DNA of 64,000 bases from Onstottus_B arcticum (GTDB lineage Bacteria; Acidobacteriota; Blastocatellia; UBA7656), in assembly GCA_038040485.1 (NCBI GenBank), contig JBBPIE010000010.1, forward strand, positions 1 through 64,000, in the 5' to 3' direction. Positions 48,594 through 56,975 of the stretch are shown piece after piece (the first letter of the stretch is position 1; every line of letters starts with the position of its first letter). The notes beneath the pieces are model-generated. The model saw nothing but the letters and a program-made list of their open reading frames with translations, did not search any database and was not told where the DNA came from. The translations under genes were made by a program, and so were the position numbers.

Positions 48594-50567
48594 TCATAGC
48601 ATTGCCGATTCATCACCATCCGAACCACAATCTCTGCCTGCCATCATCCCCAGGACATCATACACCCTCTGGCCATCCGGATTCGGAAGGTAAAGATAGC
48701 GCGCCCCTAAGGTCTGAGCCAGTCCAGAGCCTTCGCCACCGGAGACAAACTTTGATCTCGTGTCCACAACCAATGACTTGATTCCTTCCGACTTTAGCAG
48801 GCGCCCGATATCGCTCAACTCTTCGTGTAGCTTTGAGCTGCGTGCACCATTCCGGAGCCTTACGTTCGCTCTGCCATCGGTGAACAACACAACCAACGTC
48901 TTAGAGACCTTCTGTAAACGAGCGAGCCTCGCCAGGTCGAGTGCTTTCAACAGCCCAGCCGAAACCGGAGTGCCTCCGCCAGATGGCATCGCATCTACAA
49001 GGCGCTTCGCAAGCTCCACGCTCCTGGTCGGCGCAAGCAAAACATCAGCTTTCGAGCCGCGAAAGCTGATCAGCGCCACCTTGTCTCTATGCAAGTAAGC
49101 TTCGCCAAGCAGCCGCGTGATCGCGCCTTTTGCCTGCGCCATCCGATTCACTGCCATGCTACCGCTTGCGTCGACCGCGAAGATGAACAGCGCGCCCGAT
49201 CTTTGCTTGAAGCGCTTGAAGCGAAGATCGCCCGGCTGGATATTGATTCGACGCTCTCGCATTGGAACACCGTCGGTTTGAGTGGTTGCGACCGCGCTTA
49301 ATTTGGACTGGTGCTTCGCTTGGCGCGCGACCTGATACGGAGCCGCCGCGCGAAGCGTCGCATCAACTGCGATACGAGCGGCCCCGCGGCGAACTCTCAA
49401 CACACCGGTGTATCGCCCGCGTGAGGACTCGTCGGTTTGCGCTCGCTTTCCTGAGCCCACAAGCTTCCGGCCGGTGCGCTTGGCGCCAGCCTCCAGAGTC
49501 AGCGCCTCGTCCGGCGCCGGCGAACCGATCGCCTCGATGAGCAAGTCTTCCGCGGGTACGCCGGGGTTCTCGCCCGAGGCGCTCGTTTCATTCGGCTCGC
49601 GCTCTCCTCTTTCCGCATCCTCCAGTGAATCGGCCTGCTGCGAATCTTGCGTTCGGCTTTGAGGCTCCGCGCTCGGTGGAAACTCAGTCGCGCGCGGCAA
49701 AAGCACAAGCTTGATTGCCAGGACCAGGTCCTCGTCCTCAATCGAATCGCGACCCGCAAGCGCCGCGCTGGCACGCGCCGCTCGCATAGCGAAGATGTCC
49801 GCGCGATTGCCTTCGACTCCGAGGCTCATTGCAACCTGCGCGATGCGCGTGATGTCCTCACGTCCAATCGCGATTCGGCAAAGCCGTTCGCGCGACTCTT
49901 TGATTTGAGACTTGATGGCGGCCGTCTCGATTAACCAGGCTGCAACGAACGCGTCCGGGCCTTTGTCGAACTCAAGCGCTCGCTCGATGATGTGAGCCCC
50001 GTCGGAAGCAGATTCCTCGGTGTCCATTTCTATCAAGAGCCCCACCCGATCACGCAGGTTCGAGCTAACTTCACCTTCACTGGGATCGCTCGTTCCAATG
50101 AAAACGAAATGCGACGGGAACGCTTTGCTGATTCCTTCGCGTTCAAGTCTCACGCAGCCGTCCTCGAGCGCAGCGGCCATATGGTCGGCGGCCCCGGTGT
50201 CCAACAGATTCACCTCATCGACGTACAACGCACCGCCATCAGCGCGAGCTAACGCTCCTCGCGAGACGCAGCGCTTGCCCGAAGCAAGCGTTGCTTCCAG
50301 ATCGAGTCCGCCAAGAAGCTGCTCTTCAGTCACGTTCAGCGGGAGTTCTACAAACGGCCGGCTTGCCGCCCGATCTAGATCGTCCGTCAGCGATTGAAAC
50401 GAACGAGCGAGCAGACTCTTCGCTGAACCGGACGAACCCGAGATGAGCACCCCCCGAAGTTCCGGGTCGATCGCTAGCAGCAGAAGCGCGCGCTTTGCAG
50501 CTTCCAATCCAACTATCGCCGCGAATGGAAAACGCGCGCGCTGTATGTTCTTTGAATGATGCTTCAA
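48594..50567 (-). CDS. bchD: Mg-chelatase D subunit (AAA+ / vWA)
   Basis: This 657-residue protein has an N-terminal AAA domain with a variant Walker A loop (GSSGSAKS), YVDEVNLLDTGAADHMAAAL, a long acidic and proline-containing linker near 310-370 and a C-terminal vWA domain with the MIDAS motif VDASGSMAVNRM and FTDGRANVRLRN. BchD is the platform subunit of Mg-chelatase; its N-terminus pairs with BchI. Its ATG overlaps the bchI stop (ATGA), so both are probably co-translated. Confidence 0.92.
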   Translation of the reverse strand: MKHHSKNIQRARFPFAAIVGLEAAKRALLLLAIDPELRGVLISGSSGSAKSLLARSFQSLTDDLDRAASRPFVELPLNVTEEQLLGGLDLEATLASGKRCVSRGALARADGGALYVDEVNLLDTGAADHMAAALEDGCVRLEREGISKAFPSHFVFIGTSDPSEGEVSSNLRDRVGLLIEMDTEESASDGAHIIERALEFDKGPDAFVAAWLIETAAIKSQIKESRERLCRIAIGREDITRIAQVAMSLGVEGNRADIFAMRAARASAALAGRDSIEDEDLVLAIKLVLLPRATEFPPSAEPQSRTQDSQQADSLEDAERGEREPNETSASGENPGVPAEDLLIEAIGSPAPDEALTLEAGAKRTGRKLVGSGKRAQTDESSRGRYTGVLRVRRGAARIAVDATLRAAAPYQVARQAKHQSKLSAVATTQTDGVPMRERRINIQPGDLRFKRFKQRSGALFIFAVDASGSMAVNRMAQAKGAITRLLGEAYLHRDKVALISFRGSKADVLLAPTRSVELAKRLVDAMPSGGGTPVSAGLLKALDLARLARLQKVSKTLVVLFTDGRANVRLRNGARSSKLHEELSDIGRLLKSEGIKSLVVDTRSKFVSGGEGSGLAQTLGARYLYLPNPDGQRVYDVLGMMAGRDCGSDGDESAML

Positions 50568-51712
50568 AGATTCACCTGATTGCGGCGAGACTCCCTTGCT
50601 CGTGACGTCGATGGAAACAACTCGTCAACCGCCTGGTCTATGCGAACGCCCGAATCGATTCTATCCAGCGGGTCCTTTCGCAGCCGATGCCGAAGCGACA
50701 TCGCGGCAACGCGTTTGACCTCATCGACAGTCGCCTTCAAACGTCCCTCGAGCGCCGCAAGCGCGCGCGCTCCCCGCGCGATTGAAAGCTCGCCGCGATG
50801 CCCATCGACTCTTAGCTTCACGCAAAGCTCGGCAACGCGAATCAGCAACCCGCGATCGATCGCAACGCGAGCGTGGAGTCGTTTTGCGCGCGTCACGCGT
50901 TGCCTCAACGCTTCCTGCTCGGGTTCCCAGCGCGCGATGAACGACGCCGCGTCACGCTCAAATTGTTCGCGCCGCTGGACTATTTCAACGCGCTGGTCCA
51001 GGTCGGTGATCGTTTCGATCTGGGTGAAGAGCCCGAACCTGTCGAGCAACTGGGGACGAAGCTCGCCTTCTTCCGGGTTGCCCGAGCCAACCAGCACGAA
51101 CCGCGCGGGGTGACTGATCGAGATGCCTTCGCGTTCCACGACGTTGCGCCCGCTCGCCGCCGAATCCAGGAGCACATCTACAAGATGGTCGTCCAGGAGA
51201 TTCACTTCGTCGATGTAGAGAAACCCTCGGTTGGCGCGTGCAAGCAGCCCAGGTTCGAACGACTTTGTACCATCAACAAGCGCGCGTTCGATGTCGAGAG
51301 TTCCGCACACGCGGTCTTCGGTGGCCCCAAGCGGCAGATCAACGACGGGAACGGGCGCGCGTTCCGTCGTCAGCCGAGCGCCGCCGTCAAGCTTCGCGGC
51401 GCAATCGTCGCAAAGCTCCGCCGTGCGCTTCGAATCGCAGCCGTACATACAGCGCTTCACCTTTCTGATTGGGGGCAATAGCTTCGCGAGCGCTCGCACG
51501 GCGGTCGATTTGCCCGTGCCTCGATGACCCATGATGATCACGCCGCCGATCGTGGGATCGATGACGTTGAGCAACAGCGCGAGCTTCATTTCGTCCTGGC
51601 CCACGATAGCGGCAAATGGATAGGCAAACGAAGGAGACGAACTCGCCTGCTGCTTCTGGTGAGCGCGATCATCGGGCTTAGGTTTTCGAGATTTTGCCGG
51701 TGTATTGGGCAT
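50564..51712 (-). CDS. bchI: Mg-chelatase I subunit (AAA+ ATPase)
   Basis: This 382-residue protein has GHRGTGKSTAVRAL (Walker A) near 59, a cysteine-rich segment CMYGCDSKRTAELCDDC near 87-103, which is the zinc-like insertion seen in some chelatase I subunits, VPVVDLPLGATEDRVCGTLD, FLYIDEVNLLDDHLVDVLLD (Walker B) and LVGSGNPEEGELRPQLLDRFGL. It powers metal insertion with BchD and BchH. The first 27 residues are charged and unconserved. Order bchI-bchD-(small ORF)-bchH halves, all on the minus strand. Confidence 0.93.
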   Translation of the reverse strand: MPNTPAKSRKPKPDDRAHQKQQASSSPSFAYPFAAIVGQDEMKLALLLNVIDPTIGGVIIMGHRGTGKSTAVRALAKLLPPIRKVKRCMYGCDSKRTAELCDDCAAKLDGGARLTTERAPVPVVDLPLGATEDRVCGTLDIERALVDGTKSFEPGLLARANRGFLYIDEVNLLDDHLVDVLLDSAASGRNVVEREGISISHPARFVLVGSGNPEEGELRPQLLDRFGLFTQIETITDLDQRVEIVQRREQFERDAASFIARWEPEQEALRQRVTRAKRLHARVAIDRGLLIRVAELCVKLRVDGHRGELSIARGARALAALEGRLKATVDEVKRVAAMSLRHRLRKDPLDRIDSGVRIDQAVDELFPSTSRARESRRNQVNL

Positions 51713-51799
51713 TGGATTTGGCGCGCGGGTGGTGAACTTGGTAGACCGCGTTCATCAATATAGAGAGCGGCGTTTGGAATGGTCAACCGGAGAGCAACA

Positions 51800-51900
51800 C
51801 ATGTAGGGGCGGCCCTCCGTGGCCGCCCCAGGTAGCACCAAACCCGGGGTCTTTGCGGGATCACCAATCTGGGGCGGCCATGGAGGGCCGCCCCTACATG
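51800..51900. repeat. REP/BIME-like inverted repeat (GGGGCGGCC type)
   Basis: Inverted arms of 31 bases, 51800-51830 and 51870-51900, differ at one position. Each arm contains its own palindromic core (GGGGCGGCC...GGCCGCCCC). The element lies upstream of bchI, between it and the 179-residue gene. Confidence 0.85.
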
Positions 51901-51963
51901 CGGTTAGCAGGCGATCCGTCCCCTAAGACTGCCGGGCCCCTCAAGCTGCGACACGGCACTTCA

Positions 51964-52503
51964 TCACTTATCCACTTCAAGCGCGTCGCCAGTCTTATGG
52001 TCCTTGATCTGGAATCGCAGGAACTGATGAACAGCGTCGATCGCCCCGGGATTGGTGATTGTAATAAGCACACGGCCTCCGCGGTCGATCGCTTCGAAAC
52101 TGTATTTGATGTCCGCTTTCAGGCGCGTCATCTCTTCCGTGCCGGGCGGAGCTTCACCGTGAGTGAACATCGGCAAACTGAAATCGCCTTTGCTGAACAT
52201 CTCGGCGACGTGAGCAAGGTGGCGCCGAATCTGATCGCGACTCGCGCCGTCGTTAGGATCGTTTGCGGTGACCTCGATAGCTCCGCCATTCGGCTTGAGC
52301 AGAAAATGGTGAGTGGTTTTCTCGTGACTGAAACCCATCGCTTGATCGCCCCGTTTGTTCAGGTCAGCGTGGCGCTGGCTATCATGTCCGGCTTGGTGAT
52401 CGTGCTGTTGAAAGCTGAACGCATTGGTTGGCCGGCTGGACGCAATCGACATCAATGCGATGAGTATCAATGCAGCCGTGGCGAATCGGTGTTCTCTATT
52501 CAC
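51964..52503 (-). CDS. Exported protein in a MerR operon, unknown function
   Basis: A 179-residue protein with a Sec signal (FATAALILIALMSIASSRPTNAFS) and a His-rich stretch after it (FQQHDHQAGHDSQRHADLN). A conserved domain follows: MGFSHEKTTHHFLLKPNGGAIEVTAND, FSKGDFSLPMFTHGEAPPG and FLRFQIKDHKTGDAL. Relatives without known function are found in other bacteria. Histidine richness and the MerR partner suggest metal response, by inference only. Its ATG overlaps the merR stop (ATGA). Confidence 0.7.
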   Translation of the reverse strand: MNREHRFATAALILIALMSIASSRPTNAFSFQQHDHQAGHDSQRHADLNKRGDQAMGFSHEKTTHHFLLKPNGGAIEVTANDPNDGASRDQIRRHLAHVAEMFSKGDFSLPMFTHGEAPPGTEEMTRLKADIKYSFEAIDRGGRVLITITNPGAIDAVHQFLRFQIKDHKTGDALEVDK

Positions 52504-53000
52504 TTCTTTTCCCTTCCTTGAAGCGCCAACGGGCGGAGCGGCGCAATTCTTCGGGCCGTGATGCGCGGTCTTGCAGCGAGGCGTTCGAGCAAATGAACAG
52601 GTTGCCCAGTTGTTGAAGCGTCAAGCAATGAGTCCCACTCGCTCAGAAGGCCGCGCAGTTCGTCTCTCAACGCGCTCATCTGTTTGATCTGCGCTTCCAC
52701 GGCGTTGAGTTTGACGGCGGCCAACTCCCGCACCTGCCGGCAGGGGGCCCCACCTTTGTCTCGCACGCGCAAGACTCGAGCCAGTTCGTCGAGCGTGAAG
52801 CCGACGGCCAAAGCGCGCCGCACCAACTGCAGCCGTTCAAGCGACTGCAGCGAGTATTCACGATAGCCGTTGGGAGAGCGACGCGGCTCCCGGATCAGGC
52901 CTTTGCGCTCGTAGTGCCGCAGCGTGTCGGTGCTGACCCCCGCCTGCGCCGCCAGTTCACCCGAGCGAAGATAAGCTTTGGAATTCGTCGGTTGACTCAC
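52500..53000 (-). CDS. MerR-family regulator with apparently leaderless GTG start
   Basis: From GTG 53000 the protein is 166 residues. The MerR helix-turn-helix is clear: YLRSGELAAQAGVSTDTLRHYERKGLIREPRRSPNGYREYS, followed by a coiled-coil dimer helix and a single Cys in a GGAPCRQVRELAAVKL segment. A promoter with a TATAAT box ends 6 bases before the GTG, which places the predicted transcription start exactly on the start codon. It resembles the ZntR/CadR/CueR-like group; the metal is unknown. It is coupled to the 179-residue gene by ATGA. Confidence 0.85.
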   Translation of the reverse strand: MSQPTNSKAYLRSGELAAQAGVSTDTLRHYERKGLIREPRRSPNGYREYSLQSLERLQLVRRALAVGFTLDELARVLRVRDKGGAPCRQVRELAAVKLNAVEAQIKQMSALRDELRGLLSEWDSLLDASTTGQPVHLLERLAARPRITARRIAPLRPLALQGREKK

Positions 53001-53006
53001 CCAGGC

Positions 53007-53038
53007 ATTATAGACCCTGGAACCGATTCGGAGGTCAA
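53007..53038 (-). promoter_or_regulatory. MerR-type promoter with 20-base spacer
   Basis: TTGACC (53033-53038) and TATAAT (53007-53012) on the minus strand are separated by 20 bases, longer than the usual 17, as in MerR-activated promoters. The spacer has partial dyad symmetry (ACC...GGT ends). It directly drives the merR gene, which would be autoregulated. Confidence 0.75.
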
Positions 53039-53276
53039 GCACTTTCTTCGCGTGGTGTGGTATTTCTGCGTTGGTGAATGCCTACCAGTCTCGAATCACG
53101 AACTTATTCAGTTTGGATTTAGAATGCTTGAGAATCGAGAGTTCTGGGTAGCGCGGCCTTGAGGACTACCTGGTTTGGTGATAAATCTTTGTACGGCTCA
53201 ATCAGGGAAAAGTGGTTTCTAAAGTTTAATTGCAGTCCGGTCAGATAGCTTCATGGTGCTTGATAAGGACGAACAG

Positions 53277-54245
53277 ATGACAAAAGACAAAGAGGAACCA
53301 GCGGGGATTATTGACGAAGAGGTAAAGAGGAAAGCGCCCGTTGAAGCACTTAATCTGGCGAGGATGAAAGACATTGTTGATTTGGGAGGAAAGGTGATTA
53401 TCGGTGTAATAGCACTCTGTTACGTACTTGGGTTATTGGTGGTAAATCTGCATCTGAGCCGTTACGGAATCTATTCTCTAAGCTTGTTCCGAATCAATTA
53501 TGTTATAGCCGGTGTCTGGGTCTTGATGCCGATAATGGTAGTACTATTACTCGGAGGGTCTACATACCTCCTGATAAAAACAGTGCCACATGTGAAGGAC
53601 TCTGCTCCCAAAGTATGGGAATTTGGTCCAAGAAACCAGGGTCCAAAGGGCAAGGCCTCCTCGCGGCGTTTTATGACTATATACACCCTAATTCTGGTGG
53701 GTCTACTATTTCTTATTTCCGTCATGGGCGTAGTCACTATGATTCGAACCCTCATTAAGGATTTTGGTCAATTGAGTAAGATCCTACCGCTTATTGGTCT
53801 TATCAGCTCATCTATATTGGTATTCTTCATACTCGCAACCAAGGCAAGTGCGTCGGGAAGACCAGTAATAGTCAGCTTTGGGTTCTTTGTTGTGTCGATC
53901 CTTTTATTGATGCATGCAATGGTCTTCTCCAGAACGTTCTTTCCCAATATTCCATCGTATCTCGGTGGCGGAAGTACTAAAACTGTTCAAATACTCTTGA
54001 AACTCGAAGAGAAAGATAGGCAGTTCTTTCAGTCTTCGGGACTAGAATTTGGCGACAATAGCAACGAAACGAAAGACCTACAGCTCCTCTTCGCAAATGA
54101 CAATGAATATATCTTTCTCGTAAATTCGAGCCGGTTCCCAGAGGCGGAGGGAAGTACGCTTTCTATCCACAAGGACTTGATACAAGGAATTCTCTATGAA
54201 GGACTGAAACCCAATCTAACCGATAGACTCTTCGATCCTAAATAG
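53277..54245 (+). CDS. Multi-helix membrane protein of unknown function
   Basis: From ATG 53277 (AAGGA 7 bases upstream) the product is 322 residues, with about five transmembrane helices: VIIGVIALCYVLGLLVVNLHL, VIAGVWVLMPIMVVLLLGG, LILVGLLFLISVMGVVTMI, LPLIGLISSSILVFFILAT and VIVSFGFFVVSILLLMHAMVF. A soluble C-terminal domain of about 95 residues follows. 'NLHLSRYGIYSLSLFRINYV' after helix 1 recalls a family of uncharacterised membrane proteins. AT-richer than its neighbours. It has no partner gene. Confidence 0.65.
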   Translation: MTKDKEEPAGIIDEEVKRKAPVEALNLARMKDIVDLGGKVIIGVIALCYVLGLLVVNLHLSRYGIYSLSLFRINYVIAGVWVLMPIMVVLLLGGSTYLLIKTVPHVKDSAPKVWEFGPRNQGPKGKASSRRFMTIYTLILVGLLFLISVMGVVTMIRTLIKDFGQLSKILPLIGLISSSILVFFILATKASASGRPVIVSFGFFVVSILLLMHAMVFSRTFFPNIPSYLGGGSTKTVQILLKLEEKDRQFFQSSGLEFGDNSNETKDLQLLFANDNEYIFLVNSSRFPEAEGSTLSIHKDLIQGILYEGLKPNLTDRLFDPK

Positions 54246-54355
54246 CCGGCGCGAAATGCAACGCTAACATCGCGTGCAACTGGTTCCCAACTTAGATATT
54301 GCATAAAATTTCTGCGAGGGTGCGGCCCGGCGGCAGGGCCGGAGGAGGCGCGTCG

Positions 54356-54904
54356 TTATCCCGAATTAACAACCTTACCGTCGTAGCCCGACGAGCCGCT
54401 CGGAGCTGGAGGCGCGTATTGAGAAGTCTGAGTCTGGCCTCGGCCATCGGTAGCTCTCACCGTCAGCTTGTGCTTGCCCGGGCGCGCAGGAGTCCATTGC
54501 TGGTGCCACAGCGCCCACGCGTAAGGAGACAATGACGGTTTGATTACGGCTTGTTCCCAAGTCTCGCCGCCATCGGTCGAGACTTCGACTTTGCTGATTC
54601 CACGGTCTCCCGCAAAAGCGATCCCGGCGATGCTTGTTTCGCTTTTCACGCGCGAGTCAGGCGCGTCGATCCGCGACATCGTCTGGTACTCGGCGCGGTC
54701 ATCCCAGGCGCGCCGCTGCCAGTAGCCTTTGAAGTCGAAATCAACCGCTTCAATGTTTGTGATCCACTTGACGTTCTTCATCCCGTAGATGCCCGGCACC
54801 AGCAAGCGCAGCGGGAAACCGTGCTCCGGCGTCCGCGGCTCGCCGTTCATCTCGTACACAAGCAACGTCCCCTCGGCCATCGCGCGATCAAGCGGGATCG
54901 AATC
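54356..54904 (-). pseudogene. 5'-truncated sulfite oxidase-like molybdoenzyme
   Basis: The frame carries the C-terminal half of a sulfite-oxidase/YedY-type protein: SIPLDRAMAEGTLLVYEMNGEPRTPEHGFPLRLLVPGIYGMKNVKW, then the dimerisation domain (SIAGIAFAGDRGISKVEVSTDGGETW). The N-terminal molybdopterin half with the ligand cysteine is absent. Upstream of about 54904 the frame runs into unrelated sequence and a REP cluster. No complementing 5' half lies in the window. The frame stays open to 55150, but that part is repeat-derived. Confidence 0.75.
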
Positions 54905-55009
54905 GCCGAAACATTCCGGATTCCTGGGTGCGTCACGTTTTCGCGCGACTAACCAGTGCGGATGCCACCATTTCAACCACGTCGTACCGGATGACACTTC
55001 GGAGCGCGG

Positions 55010-55195
55010 GCACTCCAGCGGAGTGCAATGTTCATAGACCCGCGAGCCAGATGGCGTCGGACTCCAGCGGAGTGCTATGTGCCGACGGTGCAAGACCATA
55101 TCACCCCTGTTAGGGGTGAGCGGCCGCCGTCGCCTCCGTCCTATAAACATTCAACTCCTAACGGAGTTGTGCATGGTTGCAACACTTCAATGATC
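55010..55195. repeat. REP cluster of different hairpins
   Basis: At least four hairpin units: CACTCCAGCGGAGTG at about 55011, GACTCCAGCGGAGTGC at about 55061, TCACCCCTGTTAGGGGTGA at about 55100 and CAACTCCTAACGGAGTTG at about 55152. It lies at the broken 5' end of the sulfite oxidase remnant. Confidence 0.8.
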
Positions 55196-55369
55196 AACCA
55201 TGCGGTTTTGCAAACCAGAAGCAGACCAGCGCAAAAAACCTGCCGCGCATTCCGCAGTCCTTGGAGTTCGCACTGGGTAGCCGCTAGAATGGAGGCTCGT
55301 GGACACTTTGATCAGGACTGCGAGCGGGCTCTGTCTGGGACGTGCTCGGTCTATTGTTGAGGAGAATCG

Positions 55370-56704
55370 ATGACGGAGAGCGAGCAGGCACAGGCAGTGC
55401 AACAGCCGGAGATTGCGCAAGAAGAAGAACAAACCGCTGCTTCAGACGAGATAGACTTCCCGAGCCTTGGTGAGCATTGGAAAGAAGAGATAGACTTCCC
55501 GAGCCTTGGTGAGCAGCGGAAAGACGACGCTCTTGTTGAACCGGAGTCTCCCGCCGAGAGTTCGCCCGCTGATGCGCCTCCCGCGACGGCGCAAGCTCCG
55601 TCCGATTCCCGGCGTCTCGCCGAGATCATCCCTTCTCAGCTCGCAACGCTTCGTCAGCATCACTACGCCGTGGTGACGACAGACGAGGTCGAAGCCGTTC
55701 ACAAGATGCGAGTGACGACTCGAAAACTGCAGGCTTCGCTCGACTTGCTTGAAGGCCAGATGAACGTTCGGCCCCTCAAGCGAAGGCTGCGCAGGTGGCG
55801 TCGAATGCTCTCAACCGTGCGCAACTACGACGTCTTCCTGCTTTTGATCGAGCAGGAGTCGGAGGCGCGCCGCGGCGCTCGCGAGCAGTACGAGCTGCTG
55901 AAGACGGTGCTGGAGAAGCGGCGAGCCAGCCGCGCCGCGCGAGTAAAGAAGTACCTTGGGAAAGTTGACGTGGTCGAGCAGCTCGGAACAAAGCTTGGTT
56001 TGTCGAGCGCCGCAATGTCGAGCTTATGGGAGCAACCCCTCGCGGCCGATACGGAAACGAGCGAACCGGCCGCTGACTTCGTAGACATTGAAACCCCGCC
56101 GCTCGAACCCGGCGACTCACCCGAACTCGAAGCCAGCGACTCACCTGAGCTTGAAGGCGGCGACTCACCCGAGCTTGAAGCGACCTTCCCCGCGATCGAC
56201 GATCGAGCCGCGGCTATGCGCGCTGCGGACCGGCTCGAGCAACGAATGGCGGAGTTCAACGCTCTGGTCGCAAGATCGCATCCTACGACTGATCCCCGCG
56301 AGCTACACCAACTTCGGATAGCCGCCAAGCGCGTGCGCTATCTGCTGGAAGCCGTCACCGCGATGGGATTCGGCGATGCGTCGCAAGCGCTCACGTGGCT
56401 GAGAGCCCTTCAAGATCGGATTGGGGATTGGCACGACCTTGAAGCGCTCGAGGAAGAGATTGTTCAGCTCGTGACGCGGCGCAAGTTCACCAGGGAGCAC
56501 CTGCCTGAGGCAGCCGGACTGCTGCTGGCGGCTACCATCTTGCAGAAGCGAAAGAACCTGCTCGTCAGCCGTCTGTTTCCGGTGCGTGTGCCTGCCGGTT
56601 TGTCGGCTACGTCGCGCCGGCTGGTCAGGGCGCTTCGCCGGAGCGCAGTCAATACCAACGCTCCGAATCCAGATCCGCTTCAAGCGTCCCCGGCAGCCCA
56701 ATAA
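55370..56704 (+). CDS. CHAD domain protein
   Basis: This 444-residue protein has the CHAD domain of conserved histidine helices: VHKMRVTTRKLQASLDLLEG near 109 and LHQLRIAAKRVRYLLEAV near 308, with GDWHDLEALEEEI following. CHAD domains bind polyphosphate. Low-complexity segments are notable: two copies of EIDFPSLGE near residues 27 and 40 (a 39-bp direct repeat at 55448 and 55487), and a run of DSPELE repeats near 240-265. No CYTH partner domain was seen. Acidic repeats may be disordered. Confidence 0.88.
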   Translation: MTESEQAQAVQQPEIAQEEEQTAASDEIDFPSLGEHWKEEIDFPSLGEQRKDDALVEPESPAESSPADAPPATAQAPSDSRRLAEIIPSQLATLRQHHYAVVTTDEVEAVHKMRVTTRKLQASLDLLEGQMNVRPLKRRLRRWRRMLSTVRNYDVFLLLIEQESEARRGAREQYELLKTVLEKRRASRAARVKKYLGKVDVVEQLGTKLGLSSAAMSSLWEQPLAADTETSEPAADFVDIETPPLEPGDSPELEASDSPELEGGDSPELEATFPAIDDRAAAMRAADRLEQRMAEFNALVARSHPTTDPRELHQLRIAAKRVRYLLEAVTAMGFGDASQALTWLRALQDRIGDWHDLEALEEEIVQLVTRRKFTREHLPEAAGLLLAATILQKRKNLLVSRLFPVRVPAGLSATSRRLVRALRRSAVNTNAPNPDPLQASPAAQ

Positions 56705-56726
56705 CGCCCGTCAGGGAGTGAGTCTT

Positions 56727-56975
56727 CTATTTGCGCTTCCAATCCGAGTAGTGGGCGCCGCTCAGCTCGTACATCACCAGCTCTTTGGTGTGTCTCGACA
56801 GCGCCGTGCGCGCTTTCCACATGCCCATGAACGTGTCCTGCAGGAAGTAATAGTCCTTGCCCGCTTCAAGCTTGATGCGAAATCCGCTCGCATTCTCAAC
56901 CTGAGAAACAAGCGGGTAGTCACCCGGGCCTCGCACTCCCTCTACGGCCCGGTGTACTTGAGGCAAGCGAATCAA
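56727..56975 (-). CDS. Small protein coupled to the propeller gene
   Basis: An 82-residue ORF whose ATG overlaps the stop of the propeller gene upstream (ATGA). The second half, FRIKLEAGKDYYFLQDTFMG then SGAHYSDW, looks like a beta-rich fragment of a DUF2846-like domain, but the family is uncertain. It lies convergent with the CHAD gene. Possibly the tail of a formerly larger gene. Confidence 0.5.
   Translation of the reverse strand: MIRLPQVHRAVEGVRGPGDYPLVSQVENASGFRIKLEAGKDYYFLQDTFMGMWKARTALSRHTKELVMYELSGAHYSDWKRK

Noticed and set aside
53001..53042. Longer N-terminus for MerR
   Set aside because: The codons overlap the TTGACC/TATAAT promoter, so they are unlikely to be transcribed.
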